The position numbers and the translations under genes are program-made. The notes below the pieces were generated by a model. It was not told the origin of the DNA. It saw only the letters and a list, made by a program, of their open reading frames with translations, and did no database searches. Source: Stutzerimonas stutzeri (GTDB lineage Bacteria; Pseudomonadota; Gammaproteobacteria; Pseudomonadales; Pseudomonadaceae). From it: a stretch of 64,000 nt of DNA. The stretch is taken from NCBI RefSeq assembly GCF_000952685.1, contig NZ_JYHV01000011.1, positions 1 through 64,000 of the forward strand, in the 5' to 3' direction. Below are positions 36,613-45,098 of this stretch, in pieces; position 1 is the first letter of the stretch, and every line of letters starts with the position of its first letter.

Positions 36613-38787
36613 ATGCCGCAACGCCCGCCTTTCGAGGCATTGTTCAGGTCTTCTCCGAACGCCTATCTGCTGCTTGATCGGGAGCTCGTCATCCTGGATG
36701 CCAACGAGGCATACCTGAGGCTTACGGCGCGGACGCTCGAAGACATCGTCGGGCGGCGCATAGACGACGCGTTCGCCGCTGATCCGCAGGCGCCTGAAAC
36801 CACTCACGTCGAACAACTACTGGACTCCTTTGCCCGGGTGCTGCGCAACAAGGCTCTGGATACGCTGCCGGTCATCCGCTACTCGATCGCGGTGAGCTCC
36901 GATCGCGGGGCGTCCTACGAGGACCGTTACTGGAGCGCGACTCATACACCGCTGTTCGATGAACAGGGCGAAGTGAGCGCTATTCTGCAGCACACCGTGG
37001 ATATCACTGAGTTGCAGTCGCTGAAGGCATCGCTGCGTTCGACTGAACTAAGAGGCCAGCCCTTGCAGCAGATCGAGGCCGCAATCATGTCGCGCGCCAA
37101 GTCGATACAGGCTGAAGGCACACAGCTGCGCCAGTTGTTCGCTCAGGCGCCGGGTTTCGTCTGTTTTCTGCGCGGTCCGGGGCACGTGTTCGAGTTGGTC
37201 AACGAGGCTTATCAACAGCTGACAGGTCACCGCGAGCTCATTGGGAAAAGGGTGGTCGATGCCTTGCCCGAGCTCCGAGGGCAGGCGTTCATCGATCTGC
37301 TGGATCAGGTTTATCGGTCCGGCGAGCCCTTCATCGGCAGAAGTATGCGGGCGCTGCTACAGCGCCAACCCGACACGGCACCTGAAGAGGTATTCGTCGA
37401 TTTCGTCTTCCAGCCGATCATCGAGCGTGATGGGCAGGTCTCGGGCATTTTTGTCCAGGGCAGCGACGTGACCGAGCAGCAGCGCAGTCAGCGGGAACTG
37501 CAGGAGCATCGCGAACATCTCGAGGAGCTGGTTCGCGACCGGACGCGCGAGCTGATGCATAGCGAATCCGAGCGGCGAGTGGCGGAGGCTGCGCTGATCC
37601 AATCGCAGAAGCTCGAGGCGGTGGGTAAGCTGACCGGTGGCATTGCCCACGACTTCAATAACATGCTGCAGATCATTGGTGGCAACCTCCAATTGCTGCG
37701 CCGTAACCTAGGTGCCGACGAGACCGCGCAGCGACGTCTGGAGTCGGCGGTCGGTGGCGTGGAAAAAGGTGCACGACTGGCATCACAGTTGCTTGCGTTC
37801 GCCAGCCGGCAACCGCTTCAGCCGCAGTCGGTCGATCTGGGAGATCTGCTGGGGCAGATGAGCGAGTTGCTGGACGGCGCGCTGGGGCGGGCTGTCCGGG
37901 TGAATGTCGACGTCCAGCCGGATCTGTGGCCGGTTTTTGTCGACGTGGGCAACCTGCAGGCCGCGATTCTCAACCTTGCGGTCAATTCGCGCGACGCGAT
38001 GGCAGATGGCGGTGCGTTGCATGTGCGTCTGTGCAACCGCTCGCTGAACACTGAGCAGTTGGCGGCGCAACCGGATGCCGCTGCGGGTCCCTACGTGGAG
38101 CTAAGCGTCATCGACGAGGGTGAAGGGATGCGTCCGGAGGTCCTGGAGCGGGCATTCGAGCCGTTTTTCACGACCCGCAAGGATGCCAATGGTTCTGGTC
38201 TCGGCTTGAGCATGGTTTATGGCTTTGTCAGACAGAGCGGTGGCTTCGTCGTGTTGGAGAGCGAAGAAGGCCGTGGCACGTCCGTCCGGGTTTATCTGCC
38301 GGCCACCGCTGCTGAGGGTGCACAAGAGACTCCCGGGCCGTCGATTGCCGGCAATCCGGAGCCAGCGATCGCGACAAGTGTCAGTGCGGTCGAGGTGACG
38401 CCGAAGGCGTCCGATGGCTTGAGTATTCTCTTCGTAGAAGACGATCCGACGTTGCGGATGTTGACCGGCGAAGTGATCGAGGAGCTCGGACACGAAGTCA
38501 GCCTCTGCGAGTCGGCGGAGGCTGCACTGGAGATGCTGGGGCAGCGTCGTTTCGATGTTCTCCTGACGGATGTCGGGCTGGCGGGTATGAGTGGCATTGA
38601 ACTGGTGCGTCAGGCCAAGTCGCAGGATGCGGCGCTGAGCGTGGTCATCGCTTCCGGTTATGCCATCAATGCCCGAGACGAAGGTCTGGAAGATCTGCGC
38701 ACCATGCTCAAGCCTTACGACATTCATCAGGTCAGGACCTTGCTCGAAAGCATTCGGGCCGAGCGGTCCGCCGCGGGGCACGGCTGA
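36613..38787 (+). CDS. Orphan hybrid sensor histidine kinase with two PAS domains and receiver
   Basis: This 724-residue cytosolic kinase has no transmembrane segment. It has two PAS domains (about 8-135 and 172-290), a short coiled coil (290-330) and a HisKA-like dimerisation part with His346 in GGIAHDFNN. An HATPase region follows (N box LNLAVNSRDAM at 453-463, G boxes DEGEGM and GSGLGLSMVYG). The C-terminal receiver has Asp653 in LLTDVGLAGMSG and the acidic pair in VEDDP. The HDFNN box places it in the HWE/HisKA-4-like group common in pseudomonads. No response regulator gene is adjacent. It interrupts the usual rlmB-rpsF adjacency. Stimulus and output are unknown. Confidence 0.88.
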   Translation: MPQRPPFEALFRSSPNAYLLLDRELVILDANEAYLRLTARTLEDIVGRRIDDAFAADPQAPETTHVEQLLDSFARVLRNKALDTLPVIRYSIAVSSDRGASYEDRYWSATHTPLFDEQGEVSAILQHTVDITELQSLKASLRSTELRGQPLQQIEAAIMSRAKSIQAEGTQLRQLFAQAPGFVCFLRGPGHVFELVNEAYQQLTGHRELIGKRVVDALPELRGQAFIDLLDQVYRSGEPFIGRSMRALLQRQPDTAPEEVFVDFVFQPIIERDGQVSGIFVQGSDVTEQQRSQRELQEHREHLEELVRDRTRELMHSESERRVAEAALIQSQKLEAVGKLTGGIAHDFNNMLQIIGGNLQLLRRNLGADETAQRRLESAVGGVEKGARLASQLLAFASRQPLQPQSVDLGDLLGQMSELLDGALGRAVRVNVDVQPDLWPVFVDVGNLQAAILNLAVNSRDAMADGGALHVRLCNRSLNTEQLAAQPDAAAGPYVELSVIDEGEGMRPEVLERAFEPFFTTRKDANGSGLGLSMVYGFVRQSGGFVVLESEEGRGTSVRVYLPATAAEGAQETPGPSIAGNPEPAIATSVSAVEVTPKASDGLSILFVEDDPTLRMLTGEVIEELGHEVSLCESAEAALEMLGQRRFDVLLTDVGLAGMSGIELVRQAKSQDAALSVVIASGYAINARDEGLEDLRTMLKPYDIHQVRTLLESIRAERSAAGHG

Positions 38788-38818
38788 GGAGGGCTGGTTA
38801 AATAATCACCAAAGCGCC

Positions 38819-38847
38819 TTGCGTGGTGGGCCGGGCTTCTCTAGAAT
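38819..38847 (+). promoter_or_regulatory. Sigma-70 promoter of the rpsF operon
   Basis: TTGCGT, a 17-nt spacer and TAGAAT (5 of 6 to the -10 consensus), about 120 nt upstream of rpsF. The position implies a leader of about 110 nt before the ribosomal protein genes. Confidence 0.6.
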
Positions 38848-38885
38848 TGCGCCCCTTGCCCGGATGGCAGGTGTTTGCGCGCCTC

Positions 38886-38958
38886 TCTGGCAGGCAAGAC
38901 AACATACTCATTCACTCCTTGCCTGACCCGTGTTGTGCGGCAGGCTGCAACCCGTAAG
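38886..38958 (+). promoter_or_regulatory. Candidate rpsF mRNA leader structure
   Basis: The leader has a CAGGCAAG ... CTTGCCTG pairing across about 19 nt, then a second part with CCCG, TGCGG and AACCCG before the ribosome site AAGGAG. Many bacteria carry an S6:S18-binding leader here that represses the operon. Whether this fold matches that motif needs a covariance-model test. Confidence 0.35.
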
Positions 38959-38966
38959 GAGCAACA

Positions 38967-39389
38967 ATGCGTCATTACGAAATCATCTTTCTGGTCCACC
39001 CCGACCAGAGCGAGCAGGTTGGCGGCATGGTGGAGCGTTACACCAAGCTGATCGAAGAGGACGGTGGCAAGATCCATCGGCTGGAAGACTGGGGTCGTCG
39101 TCAGCTGGCTTACGCCATCAACAACGTGCACAAGGCTCATTACGTGATGCTGAACGTTGAGTGCAGCGGCAAGGCACTGGCTGAGCTGGAAGACAACTTC
39201 CGCTACAACGACGCCGTCATCCGTAACCTGGTCATTCGTCGCGATGAAGCCGAGACTGAACAGTCCGAGATGCTGAAGGCCGAGGAAAACCGTAGCGAGC
39301 GCCGTGAGCGTCGTGATCGCCCTGAATCTGACTCTGTCAACGATAACGACAGTGACAGCGACAGCAGCGACAACAACGCTGACGAGTAA
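38967..39389 (+). CDS. rpsF: 30S ribosomal protein bS6
   Basis: bS6 binds with bS18 on the platform of the small subunit. The 140-residue protein starts [18 protein letters not shown] and has the core [20 protein letters not shown]. It ends in a low-complexity acidic tail rich in Ser, Asp and Asn, ending DE, which could be a target of RimK glutamylation as known for Pseudomonas RpsF. It is followed by rpsR after 28 nt. Confidence 0.98.
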   Translation: MRHYEIIFLVHPDQSEQVGGMVERYTKLIEEDGGKIHRLEDWGRRQLAYAINNVHKAHYVMLNVECSGKALAELEDNFRYNDAVIRNLVIRRDEAETEQSEMLKAEENRSERRERRDRPESDSVNDNDSDSDSSDNNADE

Positions 39390-39417
39390 TCCACGGACCT
39401 ATTGAGGAGCCTATTTC

Positions 39418-39648
39418 ATGGCACGTTTTTTCCGTCGTCGTAAGTTCTGCCGTTTCACTGCAGAAAACGTGAAAGAGATCGACTACAAGGATCTCAACAC
39501 GCTGAAGGCCTACATTTCCGAAACCGGCAAGATCGTTCCTAGCCGTATCACCGGAACCAAAGCACGCTATCAGCGCCAGCTGGCTACCGCTATCAAGCGC
39601 GCCCGCTTCCTGGCCCTGCTGCCCTACACCGACAGCCACGGCCGTTGA
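39418..39648 (+). CDS. rpsR: 30S ribosomal protein bS18
   Basis: This 76-residue protein starts [23 protein letters not shown] and has the conserved [25 protein letters not shown]. It forms a heterodimer with bS6 on the 30S platform. A good ribosome site (GAGGAG) precedes it. It is the second gene of the rpsF operon. Confidence 0.98.
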   Translation: MARFFRRRKFCRFTAENVKEIDYKDLNTLKAYISETGKIVPSRITGTKARYQRQLATAIKRARFLALLPYTDSHGR

Positions 39649-39682
39649 TCGAACTGTTCGGCAGACGTAAAGGATAAATCGC

Positions 39683-40576
39683 ATGCGCGCCCTGGCTGAC
39701 TTCATCATGCGCGGCCGCATGCAGGCGATTGTTGTAGTGGCTGGCTCTGCGGCGCTGCCGATGTTGTTCTGGCTGTGTGCTGCTGCAGGAAGCCTGGTGT
39801 TGTTGCGCCGCGGGCTGAATGACGCGCTGGGCGTATTGGTCTGGGCTGTATTGCCCGCACTGGTCTGGTGGTACTTCGGCGATCCGCGCACGTTGCTGGT
39901 ATTGCTGGGATCGTTCGGGTTAGCGCTGCTGTTGCGCAGCCAGCGCTCCTGGCCCCGTGTGATGCTGTGTAGCGTAGGGCTCGGGTTGTTGTATGCCTGG
40001 GCGCTTGGAGTGGTTTTTGGCGAGCCGATCGCGGCGCTCGCTGCCGAGTTGCAGAAAATGTTGCCCGACATGCTGTCGGACGCCTATCAGCAACTTTCGG
40101 TGGAAGAGCAGGCGCGTTTGGGGGCTTTGCTGACACCGGTTCTAACCGGCTTGTTGGCGGCGCTGCTGCAGATCACTACGCTGCTCAGTTTGATGCTGGG
40201 ACGGTATTGGCAGGCGCTGCTGTACAACCCAGGTGGCTTCGGTCTCGAGTTTCGGACGCTGCGTTTTTCGCCAGCGCCGGCAATGGTGCTCCTCGCGGGC
40301 ATGTTGCTTGGACCGAGTCTCGGTGTGCAGATGGCGATGCTGGCCCCGCTGTGCAGTGTTCCGCTGGTGTTTGCCGGTATTGCGCTGGTGCACGGGCTGG
40401 TGGCGAAGAGCCGGATGTCACGGTTCTGGCTGGTGGGGCTTTACGTCACGCTGGTGCTGTTCATGCAATTGATTTATCCGTTACTGGCCATCTTGGCCAT
40501 TGTCGACAGCTTGTTTGATTTTCGCGGTCGGGCATCTCGTGATGACGATGCGGGACCTGCGAACGGTGAAGGTTAA
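39683..40576 (+). CDS. DUF2232 integral membrane protein
   Basis: This 297-residue protein is very hydrophobic, with about eight transmembrane segments and a short charged C-terminus. It matches the uncharacterised membrane protein found between rpsR and rplI in pseudomonads (PA4933-like, DUF2232/YybS type). Its conserved place inside a ribosomal protein operon is its main clue. No function is known. It starts 34 nt after rpsR. Confidence 0.85.
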   Translation: MRALADFIMRGRMQAIVVVAGSAALPMLFWLCAAAGSLVLLRRGLNDALGVLVWAVLPALVWWYFGDPRTLLVLLGSFGLALLLRSQRSWPRVMLCSVGLGLLYAWALGVVFGEPIAALAAELQKMLPDMLSDAYQQLSVEEQARLGALLTPVLTGLLAALLQITTLLSLMLGRYWQALLYNPGGFGLEFRTLRFSPAPAMVLLAGMLLGPSLGVQMAMLAPLCSVPLVFAGIALVHGLVAKSRMSRFWLVGLYVTLVLFMQLIYPLLAILAIVDSLFDFRGRASRDDDAGPANGEG

Positions 40577-40596
40577 GTTAAAGAGGTAAGACTCAA

Positions 40597-41043
40597 ATGG
40601 AAGTCATCCTGCTGGAAAAAGTCGCAAACCTGGGCAACCTGGGCGACAAGGTAAACGTCAAGTCTGGTTACGGTCGCAACTACCTGCTGCCGCAGCGCAA
40701 GGCTACTGCCGCTACCGCGGCTAACATCGCCGAGTTCGAAGCTCGTCGTGCCGAGCTGGAAAAAGCGGCTGCTGAGCGTAAGGCCTCTGCCGAAACTCGC
40801 GCTGCTCAGCTGTCCGAATTGGAAGTCACCATCACCGCTACCGCGGGCGATGAGGGCAAGCTGTTCGGGTCCATCGGTACTCACGACATCGCCGATGCGC
40901 TGACCGCTTCTGGCGTTGAAGTGGCCAAGAGCGAAATCCGCTTGCCAAACGGCACCATCCGTCAGGTTGGTGAGTACGACGTAGCCGTGCATCTGCACAC
41001 CGACGTCGAAGCGACCGTGAAGCTGATCGTGGTGGCTGGCTGA
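40597..41043 (+). CDS. rplI: 50S ribosomal protein bL9
   Basis: bL9 bridges the L1 stalk base and the neighbouring ribosome and helps reading-frame fidelity. The 148-residue protein starts [19 protein letters not shown] and has the N-terminal RNA-binding segment [13 protein letters not shown]. The long connecting helix (about 45-75) and the C-terminal domain with [16 protein letters not shown] follow. It closes the rpsF operon and is followed by a strong terminator. Confidence 0.98.
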   Translation: MEVILLEKVANLGNLGDKVNVKSGYGRNYLLPQRKATAATAANIAEFEARRAELEKAAAERKASAETRAAQLSELEVTITATAGDEGKLFGSIGTHDIADALTASGVEVAKSEIRLPNGTIRQVGEYDVAVHLHTDVEATVKLIVVAG

Positions 41044-41087
41044 GACCGGCCTGCGTCTGGCACCCCTGGTGCCTGACGCGTAACATC

Positions 41088-41130
41088 GGGCACGTTTCCA
41101 CGCGAGTGGAACGTGCCCTTTGTCTTTTCT
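41088..41130 (+). terminator. Intrinsic terminator of the rpsF-rplI operon
   Basis: GGGCACGTTTCCAC and GTGGAACGTGCCC form a long, nearly perfect stem with a GCGA loop, followed by TTTGTCTTTTC. A smaller hairpin (GGCACC/GGTGCC, 41059-41073) lies just before it. Confidence 0.88.
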
Positions 41131-41203
41131 GAACATAAGAAGTCTGTTGCCGTTTCGTCGAGCCGCACTGAGACGATGACAGGCCCCGAGAATACCGAGT
41201 GCC

Positions 41204-42598
41204 ATGAACGACATCAGCGTCCCCCAACAGTACGATCTGGAAACCGCCGCACTCAAGGTGCCGCCGCATTCCATCGAGGCCGAACAGGCCGTTCTTGGCG
41301 GCCTGATGCTGGACAATAATGCCTGGGAGCGTGTGCTCGACCAGGTCTCCGATGGCGATTTCTATCGCCATGACCATCGGCTCATCTTTCGCGCCATTTT
41401 CACCCTGGCCGAGCGCAACTCGCCATTCGATGTGGTAACGCTGTCCGAACAGCTGGACAAGGAAGGTCATCTGCCTCAGGTGGGCGGGCTCGCCTATCTC
41501 GGTGAGCTGGCGAAAAACACCCCGTCCGTGGCGAACATCAAGGCGTACGCGCAGATCATCCGCGAACGCGCAACGCTGCGCCAACTGATCGGCATCAGCA
41601 ACGAGATCGCCGACAGCGCCTATGCGCCGCAGGGCCGTACCGGTGAAGAGATCCTCGACGAAGCCGAGCGACTGATCTTTCAGATCGCCGAAGCGCGCCC
41701 CAAGACGGGTGGGCCGATGGGCATCAACGACATCCTGGTCAAGGCGATCGACCGGATCGACTCGCTGTTCAATGCCGGTGAGGCGATTACCGGCCTATCG
41801 ACCGGCTTCACCGACCTGGACGAGGCCACCAGTGGCTTGCAAGCAGCTGACCTGATCATCGTTGCTGGTCGCCCCTCGATGGGTAAGACGACCTTCGCGA
41901 TGAACCTGGTGGAAAACGCCGTGCTGCGTTCCGATAAGGCGATTCTGGTGTTTTCGCTGGAAATGCCAGCCGATTCCATCGTGATTCGTATGCTGGCCTC
42001 GCTGGGCCGTATCGACCAGACCAAGGTGCGGACCGGCAAACTCAGCGACGACGACTGGCCGCGGTTGACCTCGGCGGTCAACCTGCTCAACGACCGCAAG
42101 CTGTTCATCGACGATACCGCCGGCATCAGCCCGTCGGAAATGCGCGCCCGAACGCGGCGTCTGGCACGCGAGCACGGGGAGATCGGCATGATCATGGTCG
42201 ACTACCTGCAGCTGATGCAGATCCCTGGTTCCAGCGGCGACAACCGGACCAACGAGATTTCCGAGATTTCTCGCTCGCTGAAAGGTCTGGCGAAGGAGTT
42301 CAATTGCCCGGTGATCGCGCTGTCGCAGCTCAACCGCTCGCTTGAGCAGCGACCCAACAAGCGTCCGGTCAACTCCGACCTCCGTGAATCCGGAGCCATC
42401 GAGCAGGACGCCGACATCATCATGTTCGTCTATCGGGATGAGGTCTATCACCCGGAAACCGAATACAAGGGCGTCGCCGAAATCATCATCGGCAAACAGC
42501 GGAACGGTCCAATCGGCACGACACGCCTGGCATTCCTCGGCAAGTACTCGCGCTTCGAGAACCTGGCACCTGGCAGTTATCAGTTCGACGACGAATGA
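41204..42598 (+). CDS. dnaB: Replicative DNA helicase DnaB
   Basis: DnaB is the hexameric 5'-3' helicase of the replication fork. The 464-residue protein has the N-terminal primase-interacting domain with PPHSIEAEQAVLGGLMLDN and the RecA-like domain with Walker A VAGRPSMGKTTFA. It also has MIMVDYLQLM (Walker B), SQLNRSLEQRPNKRP and FVYRDEVYHPE. No intein is present. Length is normal. Confidence 0.98.
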   Translation: MNDISVPQQYDLETAALKVPPHSIEAEQAVLGGLMLDNNAWERVLDQVSDGDFYRHDHRLIFRAIFTLAERNSPFDVVTLSEQLDKEGHLPQVGGLAYLGELAKNTPSVANIKAYAQIIRERATLRQLIGISNEIADSAYAPQGRTGEEILDEAERLIFQIAEARPKTGGPMGINDILVKAIDRIDSLFNAGEAITGLSTGFTDLDEATSGLQAADLIIVAGRPSMGKTTFAMNLVENAVLRSDKAILVFSLEMPADSIVIRMLASLGRIDQTKVRTGKLSDDDWPRLTSAVNLLNDRKLFIDDTAGISPSEMRARTRRLAREHGEIGMIMVDYLQLMQIPGSSGDNRTNEISEISRSLKGLAKEFNCPVIALSQLNRSLEQRPNKRPVNSDLRESGAIEQDADIIMFVYRDEVYHPETEYKGVAEIIIGKQRNGPIGTTRLAFLGKYSRFENLAPGSYQFDDE

Positions 42599-42599
42599 T

Positions 42600-43301
42600 T
42601 CAGGATCTGTAGACCGGTGTCATGGCCTCGCCACACAGATACGGGGCGAGATAGTCCTCCAGTCGCTGCCCAGGGGCCGGATGGTAGGTCTCGTCGAGGT
42701 CGTCCAGGCTGTCCACCCGGTCTATGCGGAAGTTGCGAAAGTCATTGCGCAACTCGCACCAGCTACACAGCGTCCAGGTCTGCCCCCAGAAGAACAGGCC
42801 CAGCGGCCAGATACGCCGCAGGCTGGCTTGCCCGCTTTCGTCGCGGTAGCTCAGTTGCAGCTTGCGTCGTTGACGGATCGCCTGGCGCAGCTGACCGAGC
42901 CAATGCACCGGATAGACGTTCACCTCCGGGGCGAATAGGCGGTTGCCATTGAGCTCTTCACGCAGGGCAGCGGGTAGCACACCGTGGATTTTCGCCAGTG
43001 CCGACTCAGCGGCCCGCTGCAGGTCGGGGTCAGCCCAGGCGTTGACCATGCGCGCACCGACCACTAGCGCTTCGATCTCTTCACGTTCGAACATCAGCGG
43101 CGGCAGATCCATGGGCTGGCGCAGCACATAACCGACCCCAGCTTCGCCCTCCAGCGGCACTCCGGAGAGTGACAGATCCTGAATGTCGCGGTAGATGGTG
43201 CGCACCGAGACCTGCAGGCGCTCGGCCAGCCACTGCGCCGTGGTCAGGCGACGGCTGCGCAGGAACTGGACGATCTGGAACAGGCGGTCGGCGCGTCTCA
43301 T
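42600..43301 (-). CDS. YafY-family transcriptional regulator (HTH_11 + WYL)
   Basis: This 233-residue regulator has an N-terminal winged helix (about 1-60, with RLTTAQWLAERLQVSVRTIY and DLSLSGVPLEGEAGVGY) and a WYL ligand-sensing domain (about 140-205, around RRKLQLSYRDESGQ and WTLCSWCELRNDFRNFRIDRV). It is probably co-transcribed with the VOC gene 60 nt upstream. YafY-type regulators often sit next to glyoxalase-like genes and control them. Its operator may be the dyad at 43811-43836. It is convergent with dnaB, with only 1 nt between the stops. Confidence 0.88.
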   Translation of the reverse strand: MRRADRLFQIVQFLRSRRLTTAQWLAERLQVSVRTIYRDIQDLSLSGVPLEGEAGVGYVLRQPMDLPPLMFEREEIEALVVGARMVNAWADPDLQRAAESALAKIHGVLPAALREELNGNRLFAPEVNVYPVHWLGQLRQAIRQRRKLQLSYRDESGQASLRRIWPLGLFFWGQTWTLCSWCELRNDFRNFRIDRVDSLDDLDETYHPAPGQRLEDYLAPYLCGEAMTPVYRS

Positions 43302-43361
43302 GCTCTTCCTTGGCGGTCGCGATGATCGGGCGAGCGATTGCTCGCCCGCCCGGGTGGCGGG

Positions 43362-43727
43362 TCAGGACATGCTGTGCAAGCCTACTTCGTTGCCTTCGCT
43401 GTCTTTTATCACAGCGATGTAACCATGGGGAGCGATGGACATCTTGCCCTGAATGATCACGCCCCCGGCCGCCGGTACTCGGTTCACCACGTCAGCCAGT
43501 TGCCCTTCGACATTCAGATAGATCCGAGTGCCGCCGATACCGCTTTGCTGTTCAGGCGCGAGGCTCAGGCACCCACCGACGCCGTTGTCCGGGCCGTGGG
43601 GAAACAGGGCCATGCGTCCGCCCATGCCCTCCATTGTCTCCAGCGAGGTTGCCAGGGCCTGCTCATAGAACCGACGGGCGCGCTCGAAGTCACTGACGAA
43701 CAGTTCGAACCAGTTGATTGCATTCAT
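43362..43727 (-). CDS. VOC (glyoxalase/bleomycin-resistance fold) protein
   Basis: This 121-residue vicinal-oxygen-chelate superfamily protein starts MNAINWFELFVSDFERARRFYEQAL and ends with IKDSEGNEVGLHSM. These two paired beta-alpha-beta-beta-beta halves make the metal-binding cup. The substrate is unknown; members include glyoxalases, dioxygenases and drug-binding proteins. It lies upstream of a YafY-type regulator on the same strand, and its promoter region has a striking 11-bp dyad. Confidence 0.86.
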   Translation of the reverse strand: MNAINWFELFVSDFERARRFYEQALATSLETMEGMGGRMALFPHGPDNGVGGCLSLAPEQQSGIGGTRIYLNVEGQLADVVNRVPAAGGVIIQGKMSIAPHGYIAVIKDSEGNEVGLHSMS

Positions 43728-44021
43728 CTCTCTCTCCTTGGAATGGCAATGTCAGCAGGCGAGTGCCGTGGATGGCGTGCTTTGGCCTGCGTAGACCACT
43801 CTAAGTCAGGGCTACTGACAGCTTACTGTCAGTAGCCTCGGCGGGCTTCGTCTGGCGGCTAGTGCGTGCTGGAAGGTTGGTGCGCTTAGGTCGGCTTAAC
43901 AGCACACTGCTGAGTGAGCCGTTTCGTGGCGCCCGGTAAGTGTTGTTGATCGCCAGACGTTTGCAGCTTGAGGGGCGAGAGTTAAGATGATTGGCTCCAG
44001 TACCCCCGCAGAGCCCGCTCC
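43728..44021. other. Divergent intergenic region between the VOC gene and alr
   Basis: The 294 nt hold the promoters of the leftward VOC-yafY pair and rightward alr. The only clear structure is the 11-bp inverted repeat at 43811-43836. No coding frame in it is credible. Confidence 0.6.
43811..43836. promoter_or_regulatory. Perfect 11-bp inverted repeat, candidate operator of the YafY-type regulator
   Basis: GCTACTGACAG and CTGTCAGTAGC are exact complements separated by CTTA. The element lies 84-109 nt upstream of the VOC start codon. No T-run follows on either strand, which argues against a terminator. Its symmetry suits a dimeric winged-helix regulator. Confidence 0.6.
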
Positions 44022-45098
44022 ATGCGCCCCCTAGTTGCAACCATCGATCTGTCCGCGCTTCGTCACAATTATCTCTTGGCCAAACGTTGCGCTCCCGGTC
44101 GCCAGGCATTTGCGGTGGTCAAGGCCAACGCCTATGGGCATGGCGCGCGCGAGACGGTGACAGCGTTGCGTGAGATTGCCGACGGTTTTGCCGTGGCTTG
44201 CCTGGAAGAGGCCGAAGATATTCGCGCCAGCGCGCCGGGCGCGCGGATTCTGCTGCTCGAAGGCTGTTTCGAGCCCGCCGAGTATTTGCGAGCCGCCGAG
44301 TTGGGGCTGGATGTCGCCATACAGGACCAGCGCCAGGCCGAATGGTTGCTAGCCGCTGATCTGTCCCGTCCACTGAACGTCTGGCTGAAGCTCGACTCGG
44401 GCATGCACAGGCTGGGCTTCACCCTGGAAGGCCTGCGCCTGTGCCATGCGCAGCTCAAAGGATTGGGACAGGTTGCCGAGCTGAATCTGATCAGCCACTT
44501 TGCCTGCGCCGACGAGCGCGGCCATCCGCTGACCGGGCTTCAGTTGGAGCGCTGTGGCGAGCTGCTGGAATTGGCGTTCGACAATTGTTCGCTGGCCAAC
44601 TCAGCCGCTGTGCTGACGCTGCCCCAGGCGCACATGGCCTGGATTCGTCCCGGTATCATGCTGTACGGCGCCACGCCTTTCTCAGAGCTGAGCGCGCAGA
44701 CGCTAGGGCTCAAGCCCGCGATGACGCTGACAGGCGCGCTGATCGCGATTCGTGAGCTGCAGCCTGGTGAAAGTGTGGGCTACGGTGCCGGTTGGGTGGC
44801 ACAGCGCGCCTCGCGGATTGGCACCGTCAGCTGTGGGTACGCCGATGGCTATCCGCGCACCGCCCCTTCCGGCACCTCGGTGGTGATCCATGGCCAGCGC
44901 GTGCCGCTGACCGGTCGGGTGTCGATGGATATGCTGGCCGTCGATCTAACCGACGTGCCGCAGGCGCAGCTCGGTGATGCGGTGGAGTTGTGGGGTGCGC
45001 AAATGCCGATCGACGAACTGGCGCAGGCCTGCGGGACTATCGGCTACGAGCTGCTGACCAAAGTCACCGGCCGGGTGCCGCGCCGCTACGTTGGCTGA
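44022..45098 (+). CDS. alr: Alanine racemase
   Basis: This PLP-dependent enzyme interconverts L- and D-alanine for peptidoglycan. The 358-residue protein has the PLP lysine Lys34 in VVKANAYGHG and the substrate-side GSGMHRLGF-like segment (here DSGMHRLGFTLEG). The catalytic tyrosine lies in SVGYGAGW, and the dimer-contact VSMDMLAVDL is present. The dnaB-alr-DGC-ygiQ order matches P. aeruginosa PA4931-PA4928. Its 3' end overlaps the convergent diguanylate cyclase frame by 13 nt. Confidence 0.97.
   Translation: MRPLVATIDLSALRHNYLLAKRCAPGRQAFAVVKANAYGHGARETVTALREIADGFAVACLEEAEDIRASAPGARILLLEGCFEPAEYLRAAELGLDVAIQDQRQAEWLLAADLSRPLNVWLKLDSGMHRLGFTLEGLRLCHAQLKGLGQVAELNLISHFACADERGHPLTGLQLERCGELLELAFDNCSLANSAAVLTLPQAHMAWIRPGIMLYGATPFSELSAQTLGLKPAMTLTGALIAIRELQPGESVGYGAGWVAQRASRIGTVSCGYADGYPRTAPSGTSVVIHGQRVPLTGRVSMDMLAVDLTDVPQAQLGDAVELWGAQMPIDELAQACGTIGYELLTKVTGRVPRRYVG

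Noticed and set aside
43811..43836. The dyad upstream of the VOC gene as a terminator
   Set aside because: There is no T-run on either side, and no gene ends near it; both neighbours start away from it.
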